Source of the DNA: Lingula anatina
Taxonomy: Eukaryota; Brachiopoda; Lingulata; Lingulida; Lingulidae
Direction of reading: 5' to 3'
DNA: 64,000 nucleotides
NCBI RefSeq assembly: GCF_001039355.2
Contig: NW_019773637.1
Location: 84,066-148,065 of the forward strand
The first letter of the stretch is position 1. Each line of letters starts with the position of its first letter. Under the pieces are notes generated by a model. It ran no database searches and was not told the DNA's origin. It saw only the letters and a list, made by a program, of their open reading frames with translations. Below, piece after piece: positions 50,610 to 61,864 of the stretch. The position numbers were made by a program, and so were the translations under genes.

Positions 50610-51820
50610 ATTACAATGTAGGCAGTGTGTGGCCTGTGTGTAACATTGATCTCAGGCTCATAAGAATGGCATCAGTTTGTTTTTTCGTAAGGATTTCTAA
50701 AAAATGAAATACTGTAAGGATTTCTAAATAATGAAATACTAATTAAATTGTATTTTTATTCCTTTTTTGATTCAAAATCTTATTGGGCCTCAAACTAAAT
50801 TTTGTTTGGTTGCCACGTTAATACCATAACAGAACAGTCATGTGTCACTTTCTTGTCCTGAATACCAAAACGTTTTATGCAAAATAGGTGCTCGAAGACG
50901 AAATGAGCACTATCATGTAAACTATGAAATTTCCTTTACCACGTATATATAATCATAGTGAGCTTAATGATAATGTTACATTCACAAAAATAAACTATTG
51001 CCGAAACCACATTTTTTTATTTTGCAGAGCCAAAATTTTTGAAACATTTTTGATTTCATAAATTAAATAAAAGACATTATAACCTACACTAAATTCCGCT
51101 CGTTTCTCTTTGTAAGCGCCTGTCGGCCACATTTATGTTAGCTTGATTGGATACTTTAATTCGATTCTATATAATTCTAGATCAAAATAACGGTAAAGTA
51201 GCACGATTTGAAACGCCGCCATGCGACATCTAACTTGAAATTTTAACAAGTTTTTTATACTCATTTCTACCGTATTAAATATTTTCTTATATTTACAACA
51301 TGACAATCGTTTTGTATCGCGGAGTATTATCTAATTTTTCATAGTCGTGGGGTGGGTATTGTGAAGTCCATTTCACTCATACGCGTACATGTAGGTTGCA
51401 CATTCAGATTGAGATGGCCACGAAAGTACTTGGAATCTTGGTTTACGGGGATGCAATCGATAGATGTGCTATTTCACCGTAATTTGAATATATCATTTAA
51501 ATGCCCTAACATATGACAAAATATTTAATTCACGGTCATCACACCGATTTCCATCTATTGTTGAAACCATGAGTCACCTACCCTATCCCGATAATTACGA
51601 CAGCCACACGCACCTTATTTCTAGTACAAGTACTAGTATATAAACTACGTTCTGCGCTAATTGTGGAGAAAACTTTGGAAGATCAGTGTGGCCACCCTAG
51701 CACCCTCAGCAGACGAGACAAGTTTTACTTGTGACATATTACGAATAAAACTGTGGTATGGAGGAAATGATCACGCCCCTCACAACTGTCTGTATGCAGT
51801 AATCAATATATCCTGGCATA
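50610..51820. other. 3' flank of SLC5 gene, no gene seen
   Basis: It contains the likely 3' UTR with AATAAA signals near 50989 and 51066. A direct duplication of TACTGTAAGGATTTCTAAAAAATGAAA-like text lies near 50690-50740. Nothing else is recognised. Confidence 0.5.
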
Positions 51821-52048
51821 GACTGGGTTCCCACAGATTTAGATCGGTCCATCTGGATCGACATAACTCCCTGAGGGTTCACGCTAAATTGCTGTCAGCT
51901 TCCCGGAGCCGAGCGCGCACAAAAGTTAATTACCCCCTTACAGCTTTTAGCAGGCGGGACAGACATTTAAGCCGGTTAAGCCGACAGCAATCTAGTGAGA
52001 CTCCCCAGGGGGAGAGATCGATCTAAATATCTGTGGGGATGGTCTCAT
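51821..52048. mobile_element. Foldback MITE copy (reverse orientation)
   Basis: It begins GACTGGGTTCCCACAGATTT and ends with the inverted CTGTGGGGATGGTCTC. All family blocks are present in the same order as the 42366 copy. Confidence 0.85.
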
Positions 52049-52265
52049 ACATTCTGTAAACCAAATGTAAAGCGTCTTTGAAAGTATGTTAAACACATCG
52101 AAAATATGCCTAAATCATTTCAACGCCTACATATCCTGCAATTCAGACCGTAAAACCGATATATCCCCATGAATAAAAAATAGCAGATGTCACTCTATTG
52201 CCGTGAACATTCTCGACTATTTTCACACCCGAATCCTCGTTTCCCGTTGTCATCAATCATGTATA

Positions 52266-53272
52266 GGGGAGACCGGGGCTAGTTGGCCCAGTTAGACACT
52301 TTTGGCCTTGTAGAGCCAACTAGGAATGAGTTAGAGTAACAAAACCGGTTTCAAAGTAAGCCTCATCAACTAAGCTACGTATGCAACGTCATTATTTTTC
52401 AAATATAATGCCAGATGGCTCACAATTTGACAAAAAACGCAGTTGACGTCAGGGGGTGCCAACTTGCCCCGCCACGGGGCAAGTTGGCCCCCTATACAAA
52501 AATGGAGTAAATATCCCACGTAAACGCCTTGCAATACATTTTTATACATTTTTAATTTATTAAATTGACTTTTGAGAGTCTCTGATGAATAAATAGTTCA
52601 AATGAGGTAGATTTATTGAGGTTTCCGTACGTCACGTTGTAGGGGGGGGGGGGTATGTGTTGCAAGAAGCAGAATATCTATCGATGAATTTGTTTTATTT
52701 TAATAAAGAATTAATTAATAATGGTATAAAACAGGTTTTTAATGAATGAAAACGAATAATAAATTTTCGTTTTAAAAGAAAGTAACATATTCAGTTTTAA
52801 ACCATTGAGTTTGTTTCAACAATGGCCTCTAGCTGTGTTGCGCGCAAAGGTTTGTGGGTAATATGAGGGTCCAACTTGCCCCGAGTCAAGTGGGCCAACT
52901 AGCCCCGGGTGCACACTTTTTATTTTAAAGGATGGCAGCCATTTATGGTGCTAGAATGAGCAACGATGATACGTCTCTGTGAAACTTGAAACATTGAGCT
53001 TCAGTTTGTTGCCCTATACATATATTATATTCGATCAAAAGCCTATGAAATAGATTTTTAAATCTCTTTAACAAAATTACTTTTAGGTGCAAAAATACTT
53101 TATTTTGACTCACCGCTTAAGTAAAACTTTTTAACGTCCGACACCTCCTTTGCATTGTAGGCTACGGTCACTTTACAAGAGTATGTGGCCAATTTTTTAA
53201 CTTCGTAGTTACTTTGTCATAAATTGACGGGGGGCCAACTTACCCCGGGGTCCAACTAGCCCCGGTCTCCCC
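52266..53272. mobile_element. 1.0-kb TIR element with CCGGGGCTAGTTGG ends
   Basis: The left end GGGGAGACCGGGGCTAGTTG has an exact inverted copy ending at 53272. TA flanks both sides (52264-52265 and 53273-53274), consistent with a TA target duplication. Internal motifs of the type GGGGCAAGTTGGCCCC and CAACTTGCCCCG recur in both orientations, probably secondary binding sites. No transposase frame is seen, so it is non-autonomous. A poly-G run lies near 52643. TA duplications are typical of the Tc1/mariner and some related superfamilies, but assignment is not possible from this alone. Confidence 0.85.
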
Positions 53273-53274
53273 TA

Positions 53275-54889
53275 CATTGACTCTTCTTGAAGACGAATGG
53301 GCGGCAATAAAGGTTACAGTTTTATTAAAGTAGCTTGCCGTAAAAATCAGCATAAAAATAATCAATACACTGAAAAAACCTTCCAGTTTCCTCTAATTTT
53401 CTCGCTTGAAGGATAAAACTAGAACAATCGATGAAAATGTATATACAACATTGGTCAAAAAGGTTGTCCCACCCCCATTTCCATGTACTTTTATTTACAA
53501 ATGATCACCTCACAGCTGTGAACTGTTAGAAATAGTGCTTTTTATTACGGATACCGTGTCTAACATGATTAATGGTTAAAAAAATACAAAATAGTGGTGA
53601 AAATATACACATTTTATACCATTTAGTAAAATTTATAAGAGGTACCCCCTCAAATCGACTGTTTCACTGTGACTTCTACAGATGTAAAGAAATTGTCTAT
53701 AAAATTGAAAAGACGCCATCAAATGTCACCAAATTCACACACAATTAGCATTAGGGTGTGCTCGTTAAAAATTACGTGCCTAACAGCGTGTGCGTCTACC
53801 GCGTACTGCAATTATCTCCTGTAGACGGCGGCGACAAGCCTTCAACACGGGTTAGCCTATATATGTTTGTACCTGTAGATCACTGTTGCAAAACCCTTGA
53901 CCTCAAGCCTAAACGGCAAACACATTATTTGACCACTCGCACTGAATAGGAACGAAGGTAAATACCAGCAATTTAGCTGTCAACTGTATTTTTTCTTCGC
54001 AAGTGTCAGTTTTTATAGTGGTAACTACCAATGAAAAGATTAAATAGGAGGAATGTGTGCCCACTGAATAATTTGCACTGGTGTACAGTATTGAATATCC
54101 CCTGTCGAAAAAGAACATTTAACAAGGTAGATCGGTAGATGATTTTAAGTGCCGCTTGAGGTTCATCCTAGTTTGGATTTGTGGTGTGGTATAGTCTTAC
54201 TTATACCTCTGTTTAATTCCCCTTTGGAAAATGATATTCAGGGATAGGTCCCTATGGGCGTGCACAGTACTACGACTGCAGCTGTTGTTGAAAGCCCTGA
54301 GATAATGATTAAAAAAAAAAGCTTCTAGGTCACTCGCCTAGGTCGTGTTGCGGTGTCTGGGTGTCCCTTTCTGTACTCTGATTAGGTGGGGGACGAAGGC
54401 GGTAATATTAAATTGTGGTGTCCTCCCTCGTAGAACAGCTGAATGCTAGACGCCGATTTAGCAGGGGGTCTTTTATCTTTACATGATTTAATGGGCTTTT
54501 AATTCTTTTAATTTAATGATTGTATGGAGTTTTTTTATCTTTACATTATTTAATGGACTGTGTTCGTCCGTGAGGGTGGTCGATTCTAATTTTTACATTG
54601 CGTTTTCTGCCATCTATCCATTGTATAATACAGCTGGTATAAGTCATTTGAGTTAGGAACGTGAAACGTAGCATGATTTGGGATGTGGAAGGGCACTTTG
54701 GATTTTTTTTTTACTTTGGGTGTGATCCTAAGGGCGGTTGTATCTAATATGACATTGTAATTTCTGCTATCTACCTTTAGACAATAAAAGATAGGAACGT
54801 AACGTTATGGGGATTGAAAAACGTACCTGTCTTTGGGGATGTGTATATGGATCTTTTTACAACGTAATTTCTGCCATCTACCCTTAGGC
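53275..54889. other. Intergenic region, no supported gene
   Basis: Small open frames near 53758 and 53909 have no recognisable family. From about 54460 to 54890 short diverged segments recur (TATCTTTACAT(G/T)ATTTAATGG and TTTCTGCCATCTACCCTTAG), a loosely repetitive tract next to the LINE remnant that may be its 3' part. Confidence 0.4.
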
Positions 54890-55930
54890 CATTAGAATAA
54901 CGCAATTTTTTCCATGCCTGAAATTAACTATCTGAGTTTTATCCTCATTCAGAGTCAGCTGCCATTTATGAAACCACTTGTACACTACATCAAGCATTGC
55001 TTGCAAATCTTTTTCATTTTTTCATTCCCAGCTACCGAAGTACAACATCATCCGGATAAAGAAGATAACAGATCAGATCAGCTCCTACATTAATGCCCTT
55101 AACCAGTGCTTTAACACCATGTACCAAATCATTTATATACTATTAGATGTCAAAAAGTAAGGGTGACACCAGACACCCCTCTTTTACTCCAGTATCTGTG
55201 TCAAAGAAGCCTGTTGTATAATTATTAGCCCTAACACAACACTTGGGTTTACTATATGAGGCCTGATGGAAATTCATGAAATTTCCGCAAATCCCCAACT
55301 TGTTAATTTTGTCGAATGCTTTTTCTTGCATCGATGTAACACGCATATAGGTTTTGATTTTGCTTTAGACCATTTTCTTTAATACTAGACATTATACACA
55401 TACAGCTGATCCAAACACCCTCGATCTTGTCTAACCATTTTGCTCGTCAACTATTATTTTATTGTCCATAGCCCTTCTGTTTAGTACATGTATAAATGTG
55501 TATATCTATATGCTAGATGCTTATGTTATTCCTCTGTATGCTGGTGGATCACATACATGTAGATTAACACAATTACCCTTAGGAATTGGGGTTAATAACT
55601 TAAACCAGTCACTAGGCACGACTGAATTAGCAAAGCAGAACCTAAATAAAATATGTAGAAATCTAATAGTCGCCTTTTTTTCAGAACCTTTGTAATCCTT
55701 TTCCTGTGTTTGGTGCATTGGAGTTGCCGATAAAGATCTAGTAGGCTGGGTTGAAGATGAAGTTGCTGAAATGCACGATGCGGCCGAGGCAGGGACAGGC
55801 TTTGGTCTGGGTGGCTGCACTGCTCTAATTCCTAGGTGTGAGAAAATGTTGCATGGTGCATGTGTCAGCATTTTCAGTCCCTTTGTCTGCACGGATAATA
55901 CTGGTGCATCCTTTATGTTCATCTACAGTC
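54890..55930 (-). pseudogene. Non-LTR retrotransposon (LINE) reverse transcriptase remnant
   Basis: Reading the minus strand from 55930 down, successive frames carry RT motifs in the right order. They are WFKLLTPIPKG with PAYRGIT (about 55620-55521), DTGVKEGCLVSPLLF (about 55180-55146), YPDDVV at 55058-55041 (the YxDD catalytic motif), and KWFHKWQLTLNEDKTQIV (about 54980-54925). The motifs lie in more than one frame and are separated by stops, so the element is dead. Order and wording fit LINE-type reverse transcriptases; the clade cannot be fixed. No endonuclease domain or poly-A tail was identified. Confidence 0.8.
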
Positions 55931-56137
55931 TCCATAAAATAACCTCTATAGTTCTCGCGCCTTACTAGTCCTTTCTTCTTCAGGATCCTTTTAAGAGTTC
56001 TTTTAAGAACTCAGTAACACTTCATGCTTTGCACTAAGACTAGATACAATGTCTTTATATTTGAGTCCAAGATTAAAGTAAAGCGTAATGAGATCGTCTC
56101 TACTCATGTCTGCCATTTTGACTGAAGTTGGTTTGTG
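55931..56137. other. Spacer with no gene seen
   Basis: Sequence between the LINE remnant and the LTR-like block. It may be part of the LINE 5' region, but nothing can be supported. Confidence 0.35.
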
Positions 56138-56475
56138 ATTGGCCAATTAACTAGAGCGCTCGAGATAGTAAGTCGAGCGCTCGAGATAAAAAACAAATTT
56201 TTGAGTGAGCCCTGCGGGGCTCCGTATATTTGCGCGCGTTAGCGGGTTATGCCGTTGTGCAGTTATTTTGTTGTCCACTGGCCTAAAGATATATATAACC
56301 GGTTTACTATATGTCCCGCTTATCCTGTTACTTGGGTCACGACAGGTCATTCTTCGTTATTCTTCAGTCAGTCGTCACTCGTGTGTAAATTTACTGTAAG
56401 AATAAAGAAGCTGGTGATCGATTTGCAGTTTAGTCTATGTGTTATTTATACTCAGCTTTAATTGGAGCAGTCGAC
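56138..56475 (+). mobile_element. LTR-like block (tentative)
   Basis: The block has a tandem GAGCGCTCGAGATA palindromic motif (two copies near 56153 and 56174), a TATA-like ATATATAACC (56289-56298) and AATAAA (56401-56406). These suit a promoter and poly-A signal about 110 bp apart, as in a solo LTR or the 5' end of an LTR element. No matching second LTR or target duplication was found, so this is weak. Confidence 0.3.
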
Positions 56476-56974
56476 AGGAATTTGCAGGCTATGGTTCCTA
56501 CTGATGTCAATGAGATTGACGGTGAAAATCAGTGAAATCTAGCCTAAGAAGAGAAGGTACCTTGGAGGTGGGCGTGGCTGATAAAGAACCCGATCTCACC
56601 AGACCTCAACCATGACGTGTACCATTGTTAGCAGACTATATCAACTGTTGTGCCCTCTTGGTTCGCGATTTACCAGAGTGAAACGATGTAATGACTGTTA
56701 TGGCCAACATTGCCTTTCCAATAGCGATAAGATAATTCAGCCGAGAACCCCGTATATTCGTTCTGTATGCACTCGGGCTGTTCAGAGGCCGACGATTTTC
56801 ATTTACTGTCGTAGCGCCTGTTAGTTGTGTGAAGATACACATAGTGCTCATTAACCAAATTTAGAGAGACTGTTGACGACATTAGCTCTCTCGTCAAGAA
56901 TCTTAACACACGTAAGTGCGGAGAGCTATTGTTTGGACGCCCTCTTCTGACGTGTCATCACCCGTTTGCTGTGA
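56476..56974. other. Repeat-rich spacer, no gene seen
   Basis: No coding frame with family resemblance. It could be the untranslated leader of an LTR element beginning in the block to the left. Confidence 0.35.
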
Positions 56975-57180
56975 GCTACGAATCCGGAGGAGATCGACAA
57001 GGACTCGAAAACGGCCTATTGTTTGTTTCGAGACATCGCTATTCGCACTATCACGAATCCGGTGGAGATTGACAAAGACCTGAGAACAGTACTGCTGTTT
57101 GTTTTGAGCCATCCTCAGTCGCAAGACCACGAATCCGAATCAACATCCACGAACGGAGACCTGAGAACGGCGCTGGTGTA
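56975..57180. repeat. Minisatellite, about 72-76-bp units
   Basis: Three diverged units begin ACGAATCCGG or ACGAATCCGA at about 56980, 57052 and 57128. Each continues with GA(T/C)(T/C)GACAA and CTGAGAAC(A/G)G-type text. Confidence 0.8.
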
Positions 57181-57318
57181 AATCAAAAACGAGATCAACC
57201 GCCGTCAAGGAGGATTCAGTGATATTTTTGACGTATGTAAATGAACATTTGCGAATGGATATTGTTTATTTGACTCATTCACCGTGTAGCGATTTGGGGT
57301 GAGTGCAGAAAAATCACC

Positions 57319-57391
57319 GACCAGACCAGGAATCAAACCCGGGACCCCTCGCTTACAGGGCGAGTGCTCTTACCTACTAAGCTACCCGGCC
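57319..57391 (-). tRNA. tRNA-Thr(TGT)-like sequence, copy 1
   Basis: On the minus strand these 73 nt fold as a cloverleaf. The acceptor GGCCGGG/TCTGGTC pairs fully with three G-T pairs. The D-arm is GCTTAGTAGGTAAGAGC. The anticodon stem CTCGC/GCGAG is perfect and its loop CCTGTAA gives anticodon TGT (Thr). The T-arm is CCGGG/CCTGG around TTTGATT. A run of five T (minus strand, 57313-57309) lies five bases after the 3' end, as expected for Pol III termination. Position 33 is C instead of the near-universal T and the T-loop starts TTTGA instead of TTCGA, so it may be a pseudogene or SINE head. Confidence 0.6.
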
Positions 57392-57509
57392 GGTTCTACC
57401 TGCCCCTGGCACTACACTCCTCCCACCCAAATGCCGAAAGACGCGAGCCCTATCTCGCAACACCGCTGCCACCATTGTAGCGATTTGGGGTGAGTGCAGA
57501 AAAACCACC

Positions 57510-57582
57510 GACCAGACCAGGAATCGAACCCGGGACCCCTCGCTTACAGGGCGAGTGCTCTTACCTACTAAGCTACCCGGCC
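57510..57582 (-). tRNA. tRNA-Thr(TGT)-like sequence, copy 2
   Basis: The same 73-nt cloverleaf as copy 1, but with the canonical T-loop TTCGATT, giving a perfect B box (GGTTCGATTCC). A T5 run follows the 3' end on the minus strand (57504-57500). The anticodon loop again has C at position 33. It could be a real tRNA gene, a tRNA pseudogene or the head of a tRNA-derived repeat. Confidence 0.62.
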
Positions 57583-57610
57583 GGTTCTACCTGCCCCTGG
57601 CACTACAACC

Positions 57611-58163
57611 GTTTTCATTAGGTCGTTGGATTAGCGGACAACTATATTTAGTCATTATTTTCAGTGGACAGGGGGTTCTAAGGAGATCCAGCAAACGATA
57701 AGTATAAGCAATTTGCTTTTTGCGTAGCTAATTATTGTGATACATGTACCTTCTTGCTGATATTGCCAAGATGTTGCTTTATATGTGCAGCTGATTATTA
57801 CGCTACACTCTGCCGTTAAATGTGATCATAATCGCGCTGTTTCGCTTGACCGTGATTTTGAGCCATTGCTTGTGCTTCTGTGTGTTACAGTTGCTTATCT
57901 TTTTAATTTACAGTTTGTGTAACTTGTTTTACATCATTACCCTAAAATAATGTGTAGCCAGGTGTGTTACCTAATTTCCATGCAACTTTCGAAACAATTA
58001 ATGTAAGCAGTTGCATGTTCTGTGGTCAGAAATGTGAGGGGTGGTCTTTTCGGCAATTTCTGCCCTTGTATAAAAACGCATGGGTTTGGTTAATCTTTGG
58101 AGTGTATTTAGAGAAGCAACAAAGGGATCCCTCTGAAACTTGTCAGGTACCTTAGAGAAGATA
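57611..58163. other. Spacer left of the Tc1 remnant
   Basis: No gene seen. The left terminal inverted repeat of the Tc1-like element should lie here but was not identified. Confidence 0.4.
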
Positions 58164-59183
58164 TGCTTCGACAGCTAAGCAACTCAGCTTTCTATGGGAT
58201 TCTTGGCCTCAGAGAAAATGGCTAGAAACGGACAGCCATTGCCAGATAATTCAACATTTTTCAGGAACCGTTAGTAAAGTCCTCCAAACAAATGCTACAA
58301 CAGGGGCACCTACGCCAATACTTCCACCAGGGTGTCCGCGTACCACACAAAGAAGACAGGATCGCCTTCTCCTTAGAGTGCGCCGTGCTGGTCGTACAAA
58401 GACAACCAGTGTCCTCAAAAAAGAGTGGCAGAATGCCTTTCAAACGCCCGTTTCAAGGTCCCTTGTAAACAAGAGATTACAGCAAGCCGGTTATTTTGCA
58501 CGAAGGCCAGTAGGGAAACCACTGTTAACAGCAGGTCATATACAGCGACGTCTGCAATGGGCTGGGGACCACGTGCGTTTGCAGCCAAAACACTGGAATC
58601 ACGTCGTTTTCAGTGATGAGGCCAGATATGGAATTTGGGGGGTTGAATGTCGAATCCGTGTCCGCCGACGTGTACGAGGGGCATAAAACGATGATTGTGT
58701 ACTACCTAGGGTGCAAGCAGGGGTGGTAACGTCTCTGTTTGGGGAGCATTCCATGCCGGTGCCCAGAACCAGTTGGTTTTTCTAGGAGGCAACCTCAACC
58801 AGGGTTCCTACAGAGACATTCTACAGCAAACAATGCTTCGATTTGTAAGAGTCATCTTCAGGAACAACTTTGTGTACCAAGACGACTGTGCAACCCCACA
58901 TCGAGCTAGCAGAATCATTGTTTTTCTTCAAAACCAATGGGTTCAGCAACTGCCCTGGCCTGCAAACTCCCCAGTAATGAACCCAATTGAAAATCTGTGG
59001 GCGGAAGTAACTCAGAGAATTAATAGCTATGGTCATCGGCCGGTAAATAGTGATGAAGTGCAACAGGCAAATATCACTGCGTGGAATGATATCCCCATCC
59101 AAACTCTAAAAAACTTGTCACAGGGTATGGCATATAGGATGAGGGCGCTGCAAGCGGCTGCTGGAGGTCATACCCGCTATTGA
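58164..59183 (+). pseudogene. Tc1/mariner-type transposase, broken
   Basis: The transposase is recognisable from an N-terminal helix-turn-helix remnant (GLRENG then a stop, near 58211-58231) through CPRTTQRRQDRLLLRVRRAG, KPLLTAGHIQRRLQWAGDH and HWNHVVFSDEARYGI (first catalytic Asp). It continues through VYQDDCATPH (second Asp) and NSPVMNPIENLW (Glu). Thirty-four residues separate the second Asp, taken as the later D of QDD, from the Glu, which is the Tc1 DD34E spacing. The reading frame is broken by at least one early stop, a stop at 58684-58686 and a frameshift between there and about 58740, so no active protein is made. Terminal inverted repeats were not found. Confidence 0.88.
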
Positions 59184-61864
59184 TGACTTTTCATGATTAA
59201 CTGTAATGCTTTCTTTGACTGTGTAACATATCACTGTCCGGAGGCTATCATTTTCTTTAATATCTTAGCTTAAAGTTAATACTGACATCAAACTGTTGAT
59301 ATGGTTTTCTGGGGGTGTTCTCTTCTTTTGAATGACATCTTATGTCAGATTTGAGATTATTGACCAAAATATCTCACAATAGAAGACTGGATATTTTCCT
59401 CACTCAATGATATACTTATTTGATGAATCAAGCCAAAAAATATTTAATCAGGACTCAAAAATAACAATGATAAAAAATATTCCATATTAAGTAGTAACCC
59501 TGTATGTACAAAATTTACGACAGGTAAAAAATGTCAGCCTTTCGGTCTGACAAGTATGAAAATTTTGTCAATCTGAAACAAAAACAAAATTATAGCAAGA
59601 GCCCAAATTATTTGATTTTTAAACGTTTTTATGCGTATTTTCATCGTTTTCAGTCACAGACAATTAAAACATTCAAATAAAGTGTTTCCCACACAGTTCA
59701 TACTTTTCAACTATCTAAGACAGTTAAATATACGTAGGCCTACTTTAATACTAAGCATATTTGTATTACTTTACAAATACGTTGTTGGATTATGTTTATT
59801 ATCTTTACCATACATGTATTATGTACGTGTAGCTTACAGAAAGGCTTTTCTGCATTTTTTGTAAAAATATGCCCATTGAATTTTCCAATTCTCTTGTCAT
59901 TGAGTTCAGAAATAAATAATTTTTTATTTCGCCGATAACGTTCTTGAATGTTTTGTAAGTAGAATCCCCGTGTAAAACTTCAAAGCTTTTACTTTCTTTT
60001 TCGATAATCTCATGCTTGAAGTCTTTTCTTAATTTTTAGGCCCCGGCCTATTCTTCAATTTTTTCTTCAAATCTTTATAATGTTTTTTTTCTCGCATTTT
60101 TTACCCCCGAGTTCTATTTGCCGATAGTTCATTATATACNGCATTATGTACGTGTAGCTTACAGAAAGGCTTTTCTGCATTTTTTGTAAAAAATATGCCC
60201 ATTGAATTTTCCAATTCTCTTGTCATTGAGTTCAGAAATAAATAACTTTTTATTTCGCCGATACCGCGTTCAACAAGAGCCGATGTACTTTCTTCTTCGT
60301 ATGTCTCTGTTGATCTTGATAATATGAGCCCCGTTTGTACAAATCAGTAATACGTATACGGGACTGAATACATATAATAAAAATTTGATTAACGTCTCAC
60401 GTTAAAAAAAAATAGAACTCACCCTGCTAAGGGTTATTAGAGACTAAAACCTGTGATGGGCCTACAACATTTAAAATGATCACTTATCAATAAAACACAC
60501 ACAAAAGGATATTACATACAAAACTTTTCAAACCTTCTCTTTGTTGTTACACAAAAAGTCGTGAAAGTTCTTGAATTTTTTGTAAGTAGAATCCCCGTGT
60601 AAAACTTTAAAGCTTTTACTTTCTTTTCCATAATCTCATGCTTGAAGTCTTTTCTTAATTTTTAGGCCCCGGCCTATTCTTCAATTTTTTCTTCAAATCT
60701 TTATAATGTTTTTTTTCTCGCATTTTTTACCCCCGAGTTCTATTTACCGACAGTTCGTTATATCCGTTGTTTAACTAAGCATTTCTGTTTTTTATTAAAG
60801 CACCGTTGATCTCCTAATATTATAGTTTTTCTTCCCGCCTTAGAAATGTTCAGCGCAAACGCGGTGCCCTGCTTTTGATCCAAACTTGCTATATTTTTCT
60901 TTCTTTCTACCATATTTTTCATTCTAACGGGTTTGTTGGGAACTTATTAAACCTCATGTGTCGATCTCGCTTACTGTTATTGTAGTGACAAAAAGCCCGT
61001 AAACCCAGCCATGGTTTTAAGCACCGCTGTAAGTGTTTCGACGTTGTAGGGCTCCCCTACCCACAATGCAATTTCCATTTCCGGAAAAGATGAAAAAGGC
61101 TAATTGCACAATTTTTTGGCTTAGCCGCCTCACTATACCATACTTCACATTTTGCTTTCACCACCAATATGTACTTTTTGATAGCGTAACTCGAAAACCG
61201 TTTGGAATACAAAGAAACGGAGACCACTTCCAGTGTTGGGCTTTACATGCTCTACAAAATGCAAAAAAGAATGGGTCTCTAGCATTAACGGTCCCCGAAT
61301 TAGAGACAGTTTTCAGTTTCGGTATCTTATGGCCGCTACTCCCGTGAAAATGCACCGATTGACCCCAAATTCACGGAGATGAAAGATGACCTGAAGGGTA
61401 ACACTTTCCAATAATATTATTGGTTAAGTCTGTGTGGTGTCTGAATAACAGGGAAAAAAAAATTTTTTTCATAAAATTTTTTTTGAAAATTTTGGCCCGT
61501 TTGACCTTGAAGTAAAGGTCAAAGGTCAAATCCAAGGGCATATTTGAAATCTACACAAATGACTTTTGGAAAGCCGTCTGTAGAAATTTTTCCCATAACC
61601 CCTTCCGTAGGGTAGATAATAAGCATTTAATTTTGCCATTTTTGGACAAGGGTGCATTGCAATGAGTGCCACACCCAGACCCCAATACCGACAAAGCCCA
61701 AATTTTACGTGGAACGAGTTGAGATTATAGGTGACCTAAATCCAAGAGATGGGTACCGTCTAGGAGGAGAAGCGGTAACGGTAGCCGTCCGGCGGAGCCG
61801 GCGGAACGATCCGAACGGGACCGAAACCATGTGTACTGCTAGCGCTAACGCTGGTGGTACAATG
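59184..61864. other. AT-rich repeat region, no supported gene
   Basis: It contains the local duplication around the N at 60140. Near 61440-61560 is a low-complexity A/T stretch and a GACCTTGAAGTAAAGGTCAA motif. The frame at 61033-61347 has no recognised family. Confidence 0.45.
59816..60765. repeat. Local direct duplication around a single N
   Basis: 59816-59937 recurs at 60143-60264, and 59938-60139 recurs at about 60567-60765, in the same order. The second copy carries about 300 bp extra in the middle. The N at 60140 separates the copies exactly. Confidence 0.88.

Larger units (their letters stand above)
57287..57610. repeat. Tandem repeat of about 190 bp carrying tRNA-like sequences
   Basis: Two nearly identical blocks, about 57289-57415 and 57477-57607, both read TAGCGATTTGGGGTGAGTGC and continue through a minus-strand tRNA-like sequence to CTGCCCCTGGCACTACA. 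A 60-bp spacer separates them. Confidence 0.9.

Noticed and set aside
53450-53480. Possible transposon end (TTGGTCAAAAAGGTTGTCCC)
   Set aside because: No matching inverted partner was found in the expected distance.
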